Origin: JALHNI01 sp044226365
GTDB lineage: Bacteria > Acidobacteriota > Terriglobia > Bryobacterales > Bryobacteraceae
Direction: 5' to 3'
Length of the DNA stretch: 64,000 nucleotides
NCBI GenBank assembly: GCA_044226365.1
Contig: JBGAHE010000002.1
Location: 1-64,000 of the forward strand
The translations under genes were made by a program, and so were the position numbers. The stretch's first letter is position 1; each line of letters starts with the position of its first letter. Positions 54,919-63,862 of this stretch are shown here, piece after piece. The notes beneath the pieces were generated by a model. That model saw only the letters and a program-made list of their open reading frames with translations, was not told the origin of the DNA and made no database searches.

Positions 54919-55257
54919 CTAATTGCTGCCGCCGACGTTGGTCGCTTCGCCAAAGACCAGTTTGGTCTTCGTGCCGCCCAGACGGATTTCCTTGAGATTG
55001 TACTTGCCGTCGCCATTGGCATAGCGCACCGACGTGGCACCGAACTTGGCATCGGTGTTCTCTACGCGCACGGCGGATTCAACGCTATCCTTGCCGCGAC
55101 TGATGACGGCCTTCGAGTCCGTCACTTCGACCTTATAGTCACCGGGCTTCAGTTCCTTGCCGTTCAGCACGGTGGGCTGATAAAGGGTGATGCGATGGGT
55201 TTCCGCGCTCAGGGCCAGGGCGAGGGTGGCGAGAGAAAAGATGATCTTCTTGGTCAT
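54919..55257 (-). CDS. Small exported protein, unknown function
   Basis: 112 residues with a signal peptide (MTKKIIFSLATLALALSAET). The mature part is beta-rich with a Lys/Gly pattern: HRITLYQPTVLNGKELKPGDYKVEV, 'AVRVENTDAKFGATSVRY' and 'NLKEIRLGGTKTKLVFGEA'. Small secreted proteins with 'L.pG.Y.v.v' repeats are common in Acidobacteriota, but I know no function. Ends in a good terminator at 54822-54851. The 148-bp upstream stretch (55258-55405) should hold its promoter. Confidence 0.65.
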   Translation of the reverse strand: MTKKIIFSLATLALALSAETHRITLYQPTVLNGKELKPGDYKVEVTDSKAVISRGKDSVESAVRVENTDAKFGATSVRYANGDGKYNLKEIRLGGTKTKLVFGEATNVGGSN

Positions 55258-55405
55258 GTGAGTGGACGCTCCTACTGAGAGTTGGTTGGACTGTTCTTGC
55301 TTCGTGCTCTTAGCGGCACATTGGAATATACGCGGAGGTCCGAGATTTGTTCCGCGGGAGAACGCGAATTTCCCGAAGTTTATTTTGAGCCGCGGCGAGC
55401 TTTTT

Positions 55406-56443
55406 TTACGCGTGAATCAGGAAGTTACGGACGTGTTCGGACGCGGCACAGTGGATGTCCAGTTGATTCCCAAAACCGGACAGCCAATGGATGCGAGGGT
55501 CGCGACGGAACCAGGTCCACTGACGTTTGGCGTAGTTACGAGTGCGCTGTTGGGTGTCGGCGATGGCGGTGGCGAGGTCCCATTCGCCGGAGAGATGGCG
55601 AGCAGCTTGGCGATACCCGACGGCTTCGAAGGCCTTGACGCCCGCGTGGTACCCCTGACCGTAGAGGTGACGGATCTCGTCGAGGAGGCCGGAGGCGAAC
55701 ATCCGTTCGACGCGGCTGTTGATCTTGTCGTAGAGGGCCGCGCGGGGCGGATCGAGGCCCAGGAGCAGTGAGTGGAAGCCAGTGAGGGCGGTTCGCCCCC
55801 GTTCGGTCTGGAGGTCAGAAAGGGCGCGCCGCTCGAGCAGGCAAACTTCGAGGGCGCGGAGGACCTTATTGACGTCGGCGGCGGCGATCCGGGTGGCTGA
55901 GACGGGATCAAGACGCTGCAGGCATCGGTGGAGCCGGCCGGGGCGTTTGGCTTCGATGGCGGAGAGGCGGGCGCGAAGGGCCGGGTCGGCGGAGGGAGCC
56001 TCGAACAGACCGTCGAGCAGGGCGCGGACATAGAACCCGGAGCCGCCGCAGACGATCGGCAAGCTTCCGCGGACGGTGATTTCGGCGATGAGGGGGCGGG
56101 CGCGGCGGGCAAATTCACCGGCGGTGAAGACTTCGTCGGGCTGCAGGAAGTCGAGGAGGTGGTGGGGGACACCCTCGCGTTCGCCCGGGGGGACTTTGGC
56201 GGTGCCGATATTCAGGCCTTGATAGAACTGCAGCGAATCGCAGTTAACGACTTCGCCCTGGAAGGCATGGGCGAGATGAATGGCGAGGTCACTTTTGCCG
56301 GATCCCGTTGGACCGACAACGAAAAGTAAGGGGGACGAAGCAACCGGAGGAAACGGATGATGGATTGGCGGCGTTATAATGACAGTGTAACGATCCGCGA
56401 AGTGTCTGCTTCCGGCGGGCACAGAGAAAGTACAGGTGCACAT
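55406..56443 (-). CDS. miaA: tRNA dimethylallyltransferase
   Basis: Adds the dimethylallyl group to A37 of tRNAs that read UNN codons. Motifs: P-loop LLFVVGPTGSGKSDLAIHLA, VVNCDSLQFYQGLNIGTAK (catalytic Asp), HHLLDFLQPDEVFTAGEF, PIVCGGSGFYVRALLDGL and a C-terminal 'FEAVGYRQAARHLSGEWDLATAIADTQQRTRNYAKRQWTWFR'. The start is unresolved: ATG 56443 gives 345 residues with a 30-residue non-conserved leader; GTG 56422 and ATT 56380 are closer but have no ribosome-binding site. ATG 56443 abuts the divergent TPR gene start, so the real protein may begin further in. Confidence 0.93.
   Translation of the reverse strand: MCTCTFSVPAGSRHFADRYTVIITPPIHHPFPPVASSPLLFVVGPTGSGKSDLAIHLAHAFQGEVVNCDSLQFYQGLNIGTAKVPPGEREGVPHHLLDFLQPDEVFTAGEFARRARPLIAEITVRGSLPIVCGGSGFYVRALLDGLFEAPSADPALRARLSAIEAKRPGRLHRCLQRLDPVSATRIAAADVNKVLRALEVCLLERRALSDLQTERGRTALTGFHSLLLGLDPPRAALYDKINSRVERMFASGLLDEIRHLYGQGYHAGVKAFEAVGYRQAARHLSGEWDLATAIADTQQRTRNYAKRQWTWFRRDPRIHWLSGFGNQLDIHCAASEHVRNFLIHA
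56375..56380 (+). promoter_or_regulatory. Probable -10 box of the TPR-protein gene
   Basis: A perfect TATAAT hexamer 62 bp upstream of the TPR gene's ATG. No good -35 at 17 bp is visible. It lies within the proposed N-terminal codons of miaA, which argues that miaA really starts downstream of it. Confidence 0.5.
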
Positions 56444-58517
56444 GGCTACGCTACGGCGTTTTCTCGTCCTTACGGCCACACTGGCGACCAGCGTCGGGCT
56501 TTTGAGTGCGCAAGCGCGGCCCGCGCAGCAAAAAAAGGCCGGTGCGGTGACGCCGGAACCATCGAAGAACGGGAAAGCGGACGCCTACTATAACTTTTCG
56601 ATGGCCCACCTCTACTCGGAGTTGGCGGCTCAGTACGGCAACCGTTCCGAGTACCTGCAGAAGGCGATCGACTTCTATCGCGCAGCGATTAAGGCTGACC
56701 CGTCGGCGGGCTTCCTGAGCGAGGGGCTTTCCGATCTTTACATCCAGTCCGGTCAGATCCGGGCGGCGGTGCAGGAGGCCGAAGATGCCTTGAAGGCGAA
56801 TCCGGAAGACCTGAACTCGCGCCGCGTGCTGGCGAGGATTTACTATCGACTGATTGGCGACGCGCGGCAGAATCGCGTGAATGAAGAGATGGTTCGCAAG
56901 GCGACCGAGCAGTATTCGCGCATTGTCGAGAAGGAGCCGAACGACGTCGATAGCTGGAACACGCTGGGGCAGTTGCACCGCATGAGCCAGAACGTCAACG
57001 AAGCCGAGAAGGATTATCAGAAGGCGTTGGCGCTGGACGCGGAGAACGAAGACGCGTTGACGGGCTTGGCCGATGTTTACGCGAGCCGCGGTGACAACAA
57101 GAAAGCGACCGAGTTGCTCGAACGGGCGACGATGAAGAACCCGTCGCTGCGGACGCTGGCTGAACTGGCCGGCAACTACGAGCAAATGCGCGATTACAAG
57201 CTGGCGGCCGAGGTGCTGAAGCGGGCGCTGCAGATGTCGCAAGGGAACCCGGAATTGCGCCGGGCCTTTGCCGAGAATCTATTCCGGAGCGAGCAGTTCA
57301 ACGAGGCTCTATCCGAGTATCAGCAACTGGTGGAAGACGAGCCACGCGACTGGCAGGGCTGGCTGCGCATCAGCCAGATTCAGCGTCAGAACGGTAAGAT
57401 GGCGGAAGCGCGCGCGGCCGTGCAGAAGGCGCGCGAGGCGGATCCGAACAATTTGGAAGTGCGCTACCAGGAAATCAACCTGCTGGAGAGCGAAGGCAAG
57501 CAAGCCGAAGCCATCCAGTTGTTGAAGGACATGATTGCGACCACCGTGCGCAAGAGCTATACGCCGGGTGAGCAGCAGAATCGAGCGTTGTTGTTCGAGC
57601 GCCTGGGGTTGCTGTATCGTAGCAACGGCCAGTACAAGGAAGCGGCCGATTCGTTCCGGGAATTGGGCGCGCTCGGCGTGGACTTCGGTCCGCGGGCAGC
57701 GGCGCAACTGATGGAGACGTGGCGTGCGGCGAAGGATTGGACGAAGGCCACCGAAGAGGCTGATGCGGCCAATAAGAAATATCCCAATGACCGCATGGTG
57801 AAGCTGGTACGGGCTAACATCCTGGCCGAAACCGGCAAGAGCGATATGGCGGCGACAGAGTTGAAGTCGCTTTTGGACGGCAAGAGCGACCGCGAGGTTT
57901 ATCTGTCTTTGGCGCAGATCCACGACAAGGGGAAGAACTTCGTCGAGATGGCCAAGGCGATTGACCAGGCGGAGAAGCTGTCCGAAACGGCGGAAGAGAA
58001 AGAAGGCGTCTGGTTCACCCGCGGCGCCATGTTCGAAAAGCAAAAGAAGTTCGACCTGGCCGAGGCGGAGTTCCGCAAGCTATTGGCGCAGAATCCGGAG
58101 AACATCGGCGCGCTGAACTATCTGGGCTACATGCTGGTGGACCGGAACGTGAAGCTGGAAGAAGCCCTGGGTATGATCCAGAAGGCAGTGCAGAAGGATC
58201 CAGAGAACGGCGCCTATCTGGATAGCCTGGGCTGGGCGTACTATCGCTTGAACCGCTTGCCGGAGGCGGAAACGACGCTGCGGAAGTCCATTGACAAGGT
58301 GCCGACGGACCCGACGGTGCGTGATCATCTGGGCGATGTTTACTACAAGATGGGCAAGCTGAAGGAAGCCGTTAGCGAATGGCAGGCTTCGATTCAGCAA
58401 TTCAAGGCCGCGGCAGCCCATGAATATGAGCCCGCCGACATGAACCGAGTCCAGCGCAAGCTGGATAGTGCTCGAGTGCGCGCCGCTTCTAAGGATCCGG
58501 CGCCCAAGAAGCCGTAG
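56442..58517 (+). CDS. Exported tetratricopeptide-repeat protein
   Basis: 691 residues with a signal peptide (MATLRRFLVLTATLATSVGLLSAQA). At least a dozen degenerate TPR units follow from residue about 45; clear ones include YYNFSMAHLYSELAAQYGNR, WNTLGQLHRMSQNVNEAEKD, ALTGLADVYASRGDNKKATE and 'YLDSLGWAYYRLNRLPEAETTLRKSI'. The tail is Lys/Pro-rich. Likely a periplasmic or outer-membrane scaffold for protein complexes. Next gene, also with TPRs, starts 9 bp downstream, suggesting an operon. Confidence 0.85.
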   Translation: MATLRRFLVLTATLATSVGLLSAQARPAQQKKAGAVTPEPSKNGKADAYYNFSMAHLYSELAAQYGNRSEYLQKAIDFYRAAIKADPSAGFLSEGLSDLYIQSGQIRAAVQEAEDALKANPEDLNSRRVLARIYYRLIGDARQNRVNEEMVRKATEQYSRIVEKEPNDVDSWNTLGQLHRMSQNVNEAEKDYQKALALDAENEDALTGLADVYASRGDNKKATELLERATMKNPSLRTLAELAGNYEQMRDYKLAAEVLKRALQMSQGNPELRRAFAENLFRSEQFNEALSEYQQLVEDEPRDWQGWLRISQIQRQNGKMAEARAAVQKAREADPNNLEVRYQEINLLESEGKQAEAIQLLKDMIATTVRKSYTPGEQQNRALLFERLGLLYRSNGQYKEAADSFRELGALGVDFGPRAAAQLMETWRAAKDWTKATEEADAANKKYPNDRMVKLVRANILAETGKSDMAATELKSLLDGKSDREVYLSLAQIHDKGKNFVEMAKAIDQAEKLSETAEEKEGVWFTRGAMFEKQKKFDLAEAEFRKLLAQNPENIGALNYLGYMLVDRNVKLEEALGMIQKAVQKDPENGAYLDSLGWAYYRLNRLPEAETTLRKSIDKVPTDPTVRDHLGDVYYKMGKLKEAVSEWQASIQQFKAAAAHEYEPADMNRVQRKLDSARVRAASKDPAPKKP

Positions 58518-58526
58518 CCCGCTCCG

Positions 58527-59747
58527 GTGTCTGCCTCTCGGAAGATTCTCACCATCTCGTGTCTGTGGTTGGGCTTTGCCTTTGGGGAGCCACCTCCGCG
58601 GCCTGAGTTTCAGTCCGTTCTCGTACTGCCTTTTGCGAATGCGACGGCGGTGCGTGGGCTCGACTGGATTGGGGAGAGTGTCGCCGAAACGCTGCGTGAC
58701 CGGTTGGTGGCCGCCGGCTTCCCGCACGTCTTTGAACGTACGGAAAGGCAGGAGGCTTATCGCCGCCTGAACGTCCGTCCGTACGTGCCCTTAACGAAGG
58801 CCACCGCACTGAAGATTGGTCTGTCGGTGGATGCGGATCTCGTCCTCTACGGCGACTACGAGATTCTGGCGCCGGCGTCGACGGCGGTGACGGCGGAATC
58901 GAATGTGCGCTTTACGGCGCGGGTGCTTGATGGGCGGCTTATGCAAGCGGGGCTCGAATTCGCCTCCACGGGACGCCTGGCGGAATTGGCCGTGTTGCAG
59001 AATCATCTGGCGTGGCAGACGTTACAGGCGCTGGCCCCGGCCCTGGCGCCATCGTTCACCGAGTTTGACCGGAGCTATCCGGCGATCCGCGTGGATGCGA
59101 TCGAAAGCTACGTGCGGGGCTTGCAGTCAACCAAGCCCGAGGAGAAATACAAGTATCTGCACGAAGCGGCCACGCTTGACGAGCGTTATTCGCAGGCGCG
59201 GTTCGAACTGGGGCGGTTGCAACTGGAACGAGGAAATTTCCGGGATGCGGCGCATTGGTTGGATCGGGTGCCGCAACCGGACGTGCATTCTCTGGAAGCC
59301 GCGTTTTTCCTGGGGATTGCGCGCTATAAGGCGGGTGAGTATGCCGCGGCGGAGCAGGCGTTTGAGCGCGTGCTGGCCGAACTTCCGTTGAGCCGCGTGC
59401 TGAACAATCTGGCGCTCGCGCAGGCGAAGCAGGGCAAGGCGAAATTTGCCGAGAATCTGGCGCGCGCGCGTGACGACAATCCGACGGATTCGGACTATCT
59501 GTTCAATATCGGCTATCTGCTATGGCGCGAAGGCAAGTTCAAGGAAGCCGTGCCGCCCCTCGAAGCGGCGCTGGCGAATAACTCCGAAGACACCGAGGCG
59601 GCCATGTTTCTGGGGCTATGCCGTAAGGGTGACACGGCGAGCCTGAAAGAAGCTCCGCTCGAGGGCCGAGAAAGGCTGAAGACGCGTCTCGATGAGACGG
59701 CCTACCGGCAACTCAAGATGCTGGTTGAGGGGTCGAAGTCGCGCTAG
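58527..59747 (+). CDS. Exported protein with FlgO/TolB-N-like domain and TPR repeats
   Basis: 406 residues from GTG 58527. Signal-like start SRKILTISCLWLGFAFGEP. Residues about 28-150 read 'SVLVLPFANATAVRGLDWIGESVAETLRDRLVAAG..VFERTERQEAYRRLNV......ATALKIGLSVDADLVLYGDYEI', the pattern of the FlgO/CsgG-like/TolB-N fold used by 'probable curli/flagellar assembly' proteins. TPR units (YSQARFELGRLQLERGNFRDA; FFLGIARYKAGEYAAAEQAFERVLAE; YLFNIGYLLWREGKFKEAVPPLEAAL) follow. Coupled to the upstream TPR gene. The 3' end overlaps convergent lgt by 35 bp. Confidence 0.8.
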   Translation: MSASRKILTISCLWLGFAFGEPPPRPEFQSVLVLPFANATAVRGLDWIGESVAETLRDRLVAAGFPHVFERTERQEAYRRLNVRPYVPLTKATALKIGLSVDADLVLYGDYEILAPASTAVTAESNVRFTARVLDGRLMQAGLEFASTGRLAELAVLQNHLAWQTLQALAPALAPSFTEFDRSYPAIRVDAIESYVRGLQSTKPEEKYKYLHEAATLDERYSQARFELGRLQLERGNFRDAAHWLDRVPQPDVHSLEAAFFLGIARYKAGEYAAAEQAFERVLAELPLSRVLNNLALAQAKQGKAKFAENLARARDDNPTDSDYLFNIGYLLWREGKFKEAVPPLEAALANNSEDTEAAMFLGLCRKGDTASLKEAPLEGRERLKTRLDETAYRQLKMLVEGSKSR

Positions 59748-60501
59748 CGCGCCGCCAGAGCGCCAAGCCCGCAACCAACGTCGCAAGCGAAATCCACTGC
59801 GTATTCGACAGTCCACTGGTGAGCGCCTGCTCATGGTGCCGGACAAACTCCACGAGAAATCGGAAGATCGAGTACAGGCATAGGTAAGCGGCGAAAACCA
59901 GACCGGGCTGCGGACGCTTGTTCCAATACCAGTAGAGGAAGCCAGCGAGGAAGAAGTTGAAGAGGGACTCGTAGAGTTGGGTGGGGTGCAGGGGAACCTC
60001 CAGCGGCACGCCGGTCATTTTGTAGGCTTCGACATTCGAGAACTTGACGGCCCAAGGGCGGTCGCATTCGATGCCGTAACAACAGCCTGCGGCGAAGCAG
60101 CCGATGCGGCCAAAGGCATGGCCGATGGCGATGCCGGGGGCGAAGATATCGAGCGTCGTCAGCAAGGGCAGGGCATGACGCCGGATGTAATAGATGGCGA
60201 AAGCCAAAGCCAGGAGGAAGCCGCCCTGATAGACACCGGCCGCCTGGAGGGTGGAGAGCGAAAGGAAGTCGCTCGGCTTGGCCATGAAGGCGTTCCAATC
60301 GAAGAGGAACATGAAGAGCTTGGCTCCGGCCAGGCCCATCAGAGCGCAGTAAATGACCAGGTTGGTGATCTTCTCGTCGTTGAGCGGAACGCGGGCGGCG
60401 AGCCGGCGGACAATCCAGAGGCCAGCGAGAAAGCCGAGCGCGACCAGGACGCCGTAGGTGGGGAGGAAGAAGCCGCCGAATTCGAAAAGTTTGGGAAACA
60501 T
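59713..60501 (-). CDS. lgt: Prolipoprotein diacylglyceryl transferase
   Basis: 262 residues from ATG 60501; an upstream extension of the frame covers lspA. Seven transmembrane helices. Lgt signature GRIGCFAAGCCYG (131-143), the variant with Cys-Cys seen outside gamma-proteobacteria. Where E. coli has the essential HGG (H103), this protein reads YQGG (Q92). Late motif HPTQLYESL is present. Transfers diacylglycerol from phosphatidylglycerol to the lipobox cysteine. Follows lspA by 1 bp. Confidence 0.94.
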   Translation of the reverse strand: MFPKLFEFGGFFLPTYGVLVALGFLAGLWIVRRLAARVPLNDEKITNLVIYCALMGLAGAKLFMFLFDWNAFMAKPSDFLSLSTLQAAGVYQGGFLLALAFAIYYIRRHALPLLTTLDIFAPGIAIGHAFGRIGCFAAGCCYGIECDRPWAVKFSNVEAYKMTGVPLEVPLHPTQLYESLFNFFLAGFLYWYWNKRPQPGLVFAAYLCLYSIFRFLVEFVRHHEQALTSGLSNTQWISLATLVAGLALWRRASATSTPQPAS

Positions 60502-60502
60502 G

Positions 60503-61012
60503 TCAGGTGGTGCGGACGCGAGCTTGTTGCCGGTGCTGGCGGAGGGCGTCGAGGGTGAGGAGCCCGGCGCCGACGCAGATGGCGCTGTCCGCCACGTTGA
60601 AGGTGGGCCACTCGTAACTGCCGAGAAAGACTTGCAGGAAGTCAGTGACGTGGCCGTATAGAATGCGGTCGTAGAGGTTGCCGAAAGCGCCGCCGAGGAC
60701 GAGCGAAAGTCCGACACGGGTGAGGAGCGGCCCGCCCGCGGCCCCGGTGGCTTGCCAGAGCATGTGCGCGAGCAAGGCGGTGATGCCCAGGGCGGCGATG
60801 ATCAGGACCAGCAGCCGAACGGTGGGTGAGGCATCCGCCAGGATGCTAAAGGCGGCCCCGGTGTTCCGGGCGTGCGTGAAGTTGAATAGGCCGGGCAGGA
60901 TCGAGTAGACCTCATAGAGGCCCAAGCGGCTTTCGACCCACCATTTGGTGAGCCGATCTGCCAAGAAGACGCCGCCGATGATGGCCAGCGCCTGATAGCG
61001 CAGGCGGGTCAT
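60503..61012 (-). CDS. lspA: Lipoprotein signal peptidase
   Basis: 169 residues from ATG 61012 (ATGA overlap with ileS). Four transmembrane helices; conserved segments DRLTKWWV, FNFTHARNTGAAFSI, and the two catalytic aspartates D115 in GGAFGNLYDR and D142 in FNVADSAI. Removes signal peptides of prolipoproteins after Lgt has acted; lgt is the next gene. The open frame extends upstream only into ileS. Confidence 0.95.
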   Translation of the reverse strand: MTRLRYQALAIIGGVFLADRLTKWWVESRLGLYEVYSILPGLFNFTHARNTGAAFSILADASPTVRLLVLIIAALGITALLAHMLWQATGAAGGPLLTRVGLSLVLGGAFGNLYDRILYGHVTDFLQVFLGSYEWPTFNVADSAICVGAGLLTLDALRQHRQQARVRTT

Positions 61013-63825
61013 CCGCCCATCTGCTCCACGGCCGCCGCGCAGGAGGCGCAAGCGGTAGGGTACTTGGCATGGGAGCCAATGTCGACTTTGTACTTCCAGC
61101 AGCGTTCGCACTTGACACCGTCGGCCTTCAATACTTCGACGGCCAAGGCGGGCGATTGGTTGGTGAGCTCGACCTGCGAAACGATGAACCACTCGGGCAG
61201 TTCACTCGCGTACTCGCTGAGGAGGCGGTACTGGTCGGCGTCGGCGGCGATGCGCACCTTGGCCTCCAGACTCTTACCGATGAACTTCTCCTGCCGCTTG
61301 GTTTCGAGGCTCTTGAGCACTTCGTCGCGGATGGTGAGCAGTTGTGACCAGTTGTTGAGCCGCTCGCGTTGGGCGGGGCTGAGCGACGAAGCGAGGGTGC
61401 CGGGTTCCGGGAAGGGGGCCAGGTGGATGCTGACGGGGTCGCCTTCCTTCTTCGCGAGGAAGCCCCAGGCCTCTTCGCTGGTGAAGGCCAGGATGGGGGC
61501 GCAGAGGCGCAGCAAGGTGTGAGTAACGAGATAAAGGGCCGATTGACCACTGCGGCGGGCATGCGAGTCCGCGGCCTCAGTGTAGAGGCGGTCCTTCAGG
61601 ACGTCGAAGTAGGTGGAACTGAGATCGACGGAGGCGAAGTTGTAGATGGCCTGATAGACGCGGTGGAACTCGAAGTTGTCGTAGCCCTGCCGGCAGCGCT
61701 CCACCAAGTCGTCGGTGCGCTGGAGGATCCACTGGTCGACTTCGCGCATCTCCGCGGGCGGGATCATGTTTACGGCCGGATCGAAGCCATCGAGGTTCGA
61801 AAGGGCGTAGCGGAAGGTGTTGCGCAGCTTGCGATAGGCTTCCGTGAGGCGCGAGAGAATGACATCCGAGATGCGAACGTCTTCGTTGAACGCGACCGAG
61901 GAAACCCAGAGGCGAAGCACGTCGGCGCCGAATTGCTTGATCAGCTTTTCGGGCTCGACGACGTTGCCGACGGATTTCGACATGGCGCGGCCCTCGCCAT
62001 CGAGGGTCCAGCCGTTGGTGGCGCACTCGCGGTAGGGTGAGCCGTTCTTGAGGCCGACGCCGACCAGGAGCGAGGAGTGGAACCAGCCGCGGTATTGGTC
62101 GCCGCCCTCGAGATAGCATTCGGCCGGCCAGCTCAGGTCGTTTTTCTCGGTCAGGACGGCGAGATGCGAGGCGCCCGAGTCGAACCAAACGTCGAGAATG
62201 TCGGTTTCCTTGCGGAAAGACTTTCCGGCGCACTTGGCGCAGGTGTATCCGGGCGGCAGGAGTTCTTCCGCCGTGGAACTGTACCAGACGTCGGCCGTTT
62301 CGTGACGGAAACGGTCGACGACCGGATCGAGGATTCTCTTGTCGGTGACGGCTTCGTTGCAGCCTTCGCAATAGAAGACGGTGATCGGCACGCCCCAGAC
62401 GCGTTGCCGGGAGATGTTCCAGTCCGGCCGCGAGGCAATCATGTTGGTCATGCGCTCGTCGCCCCAGGAGGGCATCCACTTGACGTGCTTGATGGCTTCG
62501 AGGGTCCGTTCGCGCAGGGTGCCGCCGTAGGGGCCGGTGCGTTCCATGCCGATAAACCATTGTTCGGTGGCGCGGAAGATGGTGGGGTTGTGGCAGCGCC
62601 AGCAATGCGGATAGCTGTGCTGATAGTCATGGGCGAGCAGCAGGGCACCGGCCTGTTTGAGCAGGTCGATGACGATGGCGTTGGCGTCCCAGACTTTCTT
62701 GCCGAGTAGCGCGGAGGGCAGTTCGCCGGGGGCATGGGGAACGGCGAAGAGGCGGCCGGCGGGATCCACCGGGTTGTAGGGCTCGATGCCGTACTGCTTG
62801 GAGATGACGTAGTCGTCCATGCCGTGACCGGGCGCGGTATGGACGGCGCCGGTGCCGACGTCGAGAGTCACGTGGTCGCCATTGAGCCCGAGCGAATCGC
62901 GTTCGATGAAGGGATGGCGGAAGACCGCGCGGTCGAGCTTCGCGCCCGGGAACGTGGCCAAGACTTTCGTCTCGGTCCAGCCGAGAGCCTGGCTGACGGC
63001 GGGAAGCAGTTCGCTGGCGATGAGGTAGACGGCGCCGGACACTTCCACGGCCGAGTACTCGAACTTGGGATGGAACGAGATGGCGAGATTCGCCGGAATG
63101 GTCCACGGGGTGGTGGTCCAGATGACGCTGTAGACTTCGCGGTTGGCGAGGGCCGGATCGATCGCCGCAGGGTCCGAGGTGAGGCGGAAGCGGACGTAGA
63201 TCGAGGTGCTGGTGTGATTCTCGTACTCGATCTCGGCCTCGGCGAGCGAGGTCCGGCAACTGATGCACCAGTTGACCGGCTTGAGGCCTTTATAGACATA
63301 GCCCTGATCGAGGAAGTCGACGAAGGCTTGGGCGATGGCGGCCTGGTATTCGGGCGCCATGGTGAGGTAAGGATCCTCCCAGCGGCCGAGGATGCCGAGG
63401 CGCTGGAAGTCCTTGCGTTGGAGGTCGACGAACTTGGCGGCGTACTTGCGGCATTCCTGCCGGATTTGGGCCGTGGTCATCTGGGCTTTCTTCGAGCCCA
63501 ATTGGGAGTCGACTTTGATTTCGATGGGCAGGCCATGGCAATCCCAGCCGGGGATGTAGGGCGAGTCATAACCGGCCATGGTCTTGGACTTGATGATGAA
63601 GTCCTTCAGGAGCTTGTTGAAGGCATGGCCCAGGTGAATGTTGCCGTTGGCATAGGGGGGGCCGTCGTGGAGGACGTAGCGGGGGCGACCGGCGCGGGCG
63701 ATGCGAATCTGGCCATAGAGGTCCTCAGATTGCCAGCGGTTGAGCATCAACGGCTCGCGCTGCGCGAGGTCGGCTTTCATCGGAAAGTCGGTTTTGGGTA
63801 GATTAACGGTCTGCTTGAGGTCCAT
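61009..63825 (-). CDS. ileS: Isoleucyl-tRNA synthetase
   Basis: 938 residues, the usual bacterial type. Class I signature HLGH at 64-67 (PPYANGNIHLGHAFNK), GWDCHGLPIE, editing-domain WTTTPWTIPANLAI, AMSKSVGNV as the KMSKS loop, anticodon-binding DALE-like region, and a C-terminal zinc finger with C906, C909, C926, C929. No T-box or other leader can fit in the 37 bases upstream of the ATG before the next divergent gene. Translationally coupled to lspA and lgt downstream. Confidence 0.97.
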   Translation of the reverse strand: MDLKQTVNLPKTDFPMKADLAQREPLMLNRWQSEDLYGQIRIARAGRPRYVLHDGPPYANGNIHLGHAFNKLLKDFIIKSKTMAGYDSPYIPGWDCHGLPIEIKVDSQLGSKKAQMTTAQIRQECRKYAAKFVDLQRKDFQRLGILGRWEDPYLTMAPEYQAAIAQAFVDFLDQGYVYKGLKPVNWCISCRTSLAEAEIEYENHTSTSIYVRFRLTSDPAAIDPALANREVYSVIWTTTPWTIPANLAISFHPKFEYSAVEVSGAVYLIASELLPAVSQALGWTETKVLATFPGAKLDRAVFRHPFIERDSLGLNGDHVTLDVGTGAVHTAPGHGMDDYVISKQYGIEPYNPVDPAGRLFAVPHAPGELPSALLGKKVWDANAIVIDLLKQAGALLLAHDYQHSYPHCWRCHNPTIFRATEQWFIGMERTGPYGGTLRERTLEAIKHVKWMPSWGDERMTNMIASRPDWNISRQRVWGVPITVFYCEGCNEAVTDKRILDPVVDRFRHETADVWYSSTAEELLPPGYTCAKCAGKSFRKETDILDVWFDSGASHLAVLTEKNDLSWPAECYLEGGDQYRGWFHSSLLVGVGLKNGSPYRECATNGWTLDGEGRAMSKSVGNVVEPEKLIKQFGADVLRLWVSSVAFNEDVRISDVILSRLTEAYRKLRNTFRYALSNLDGFDPAVNMIPPAEMREVDQWILQRTDDLVERCRQGYDNFEFHRVYQAIYNFASVDLSSTYFDVLKDRLYTEAADSHARRSGQSALYLVTHTLLRLCAPILAFTSEEAWGFLAKKEGDPVSIHLAPFPEPGTLASSLSPAQRERLNNWSQLLTIRDEVLKSLETKRQEKFIGKSLEAKVRIAADADQYRLLSEYASELPEWFIVSQVELTNQSPALAVEVLKADGVKCERCWKYKVDIGSHAKYPTACASCAAAVEQMGG

Positions 63826-63862
63826 CGGGTGGCTAACTTTGATTATCGTATAGGTAACGCAA

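Noticed and set aside
55378..55405. T7 tract after a GC-rich stretch downstream of miaA as a terminator
   Set aside because: The T-run is on the plus strand, where no gene ends, and the stem is only about 3-4 bp; it does not serve miaA.
60502..61192. N-terminal extensions of lgt and lspA
   Set aside because: Both run antisense-like through the neighbour's coding frame and lack signal or family features; the internal ATGs give canonical proteins.
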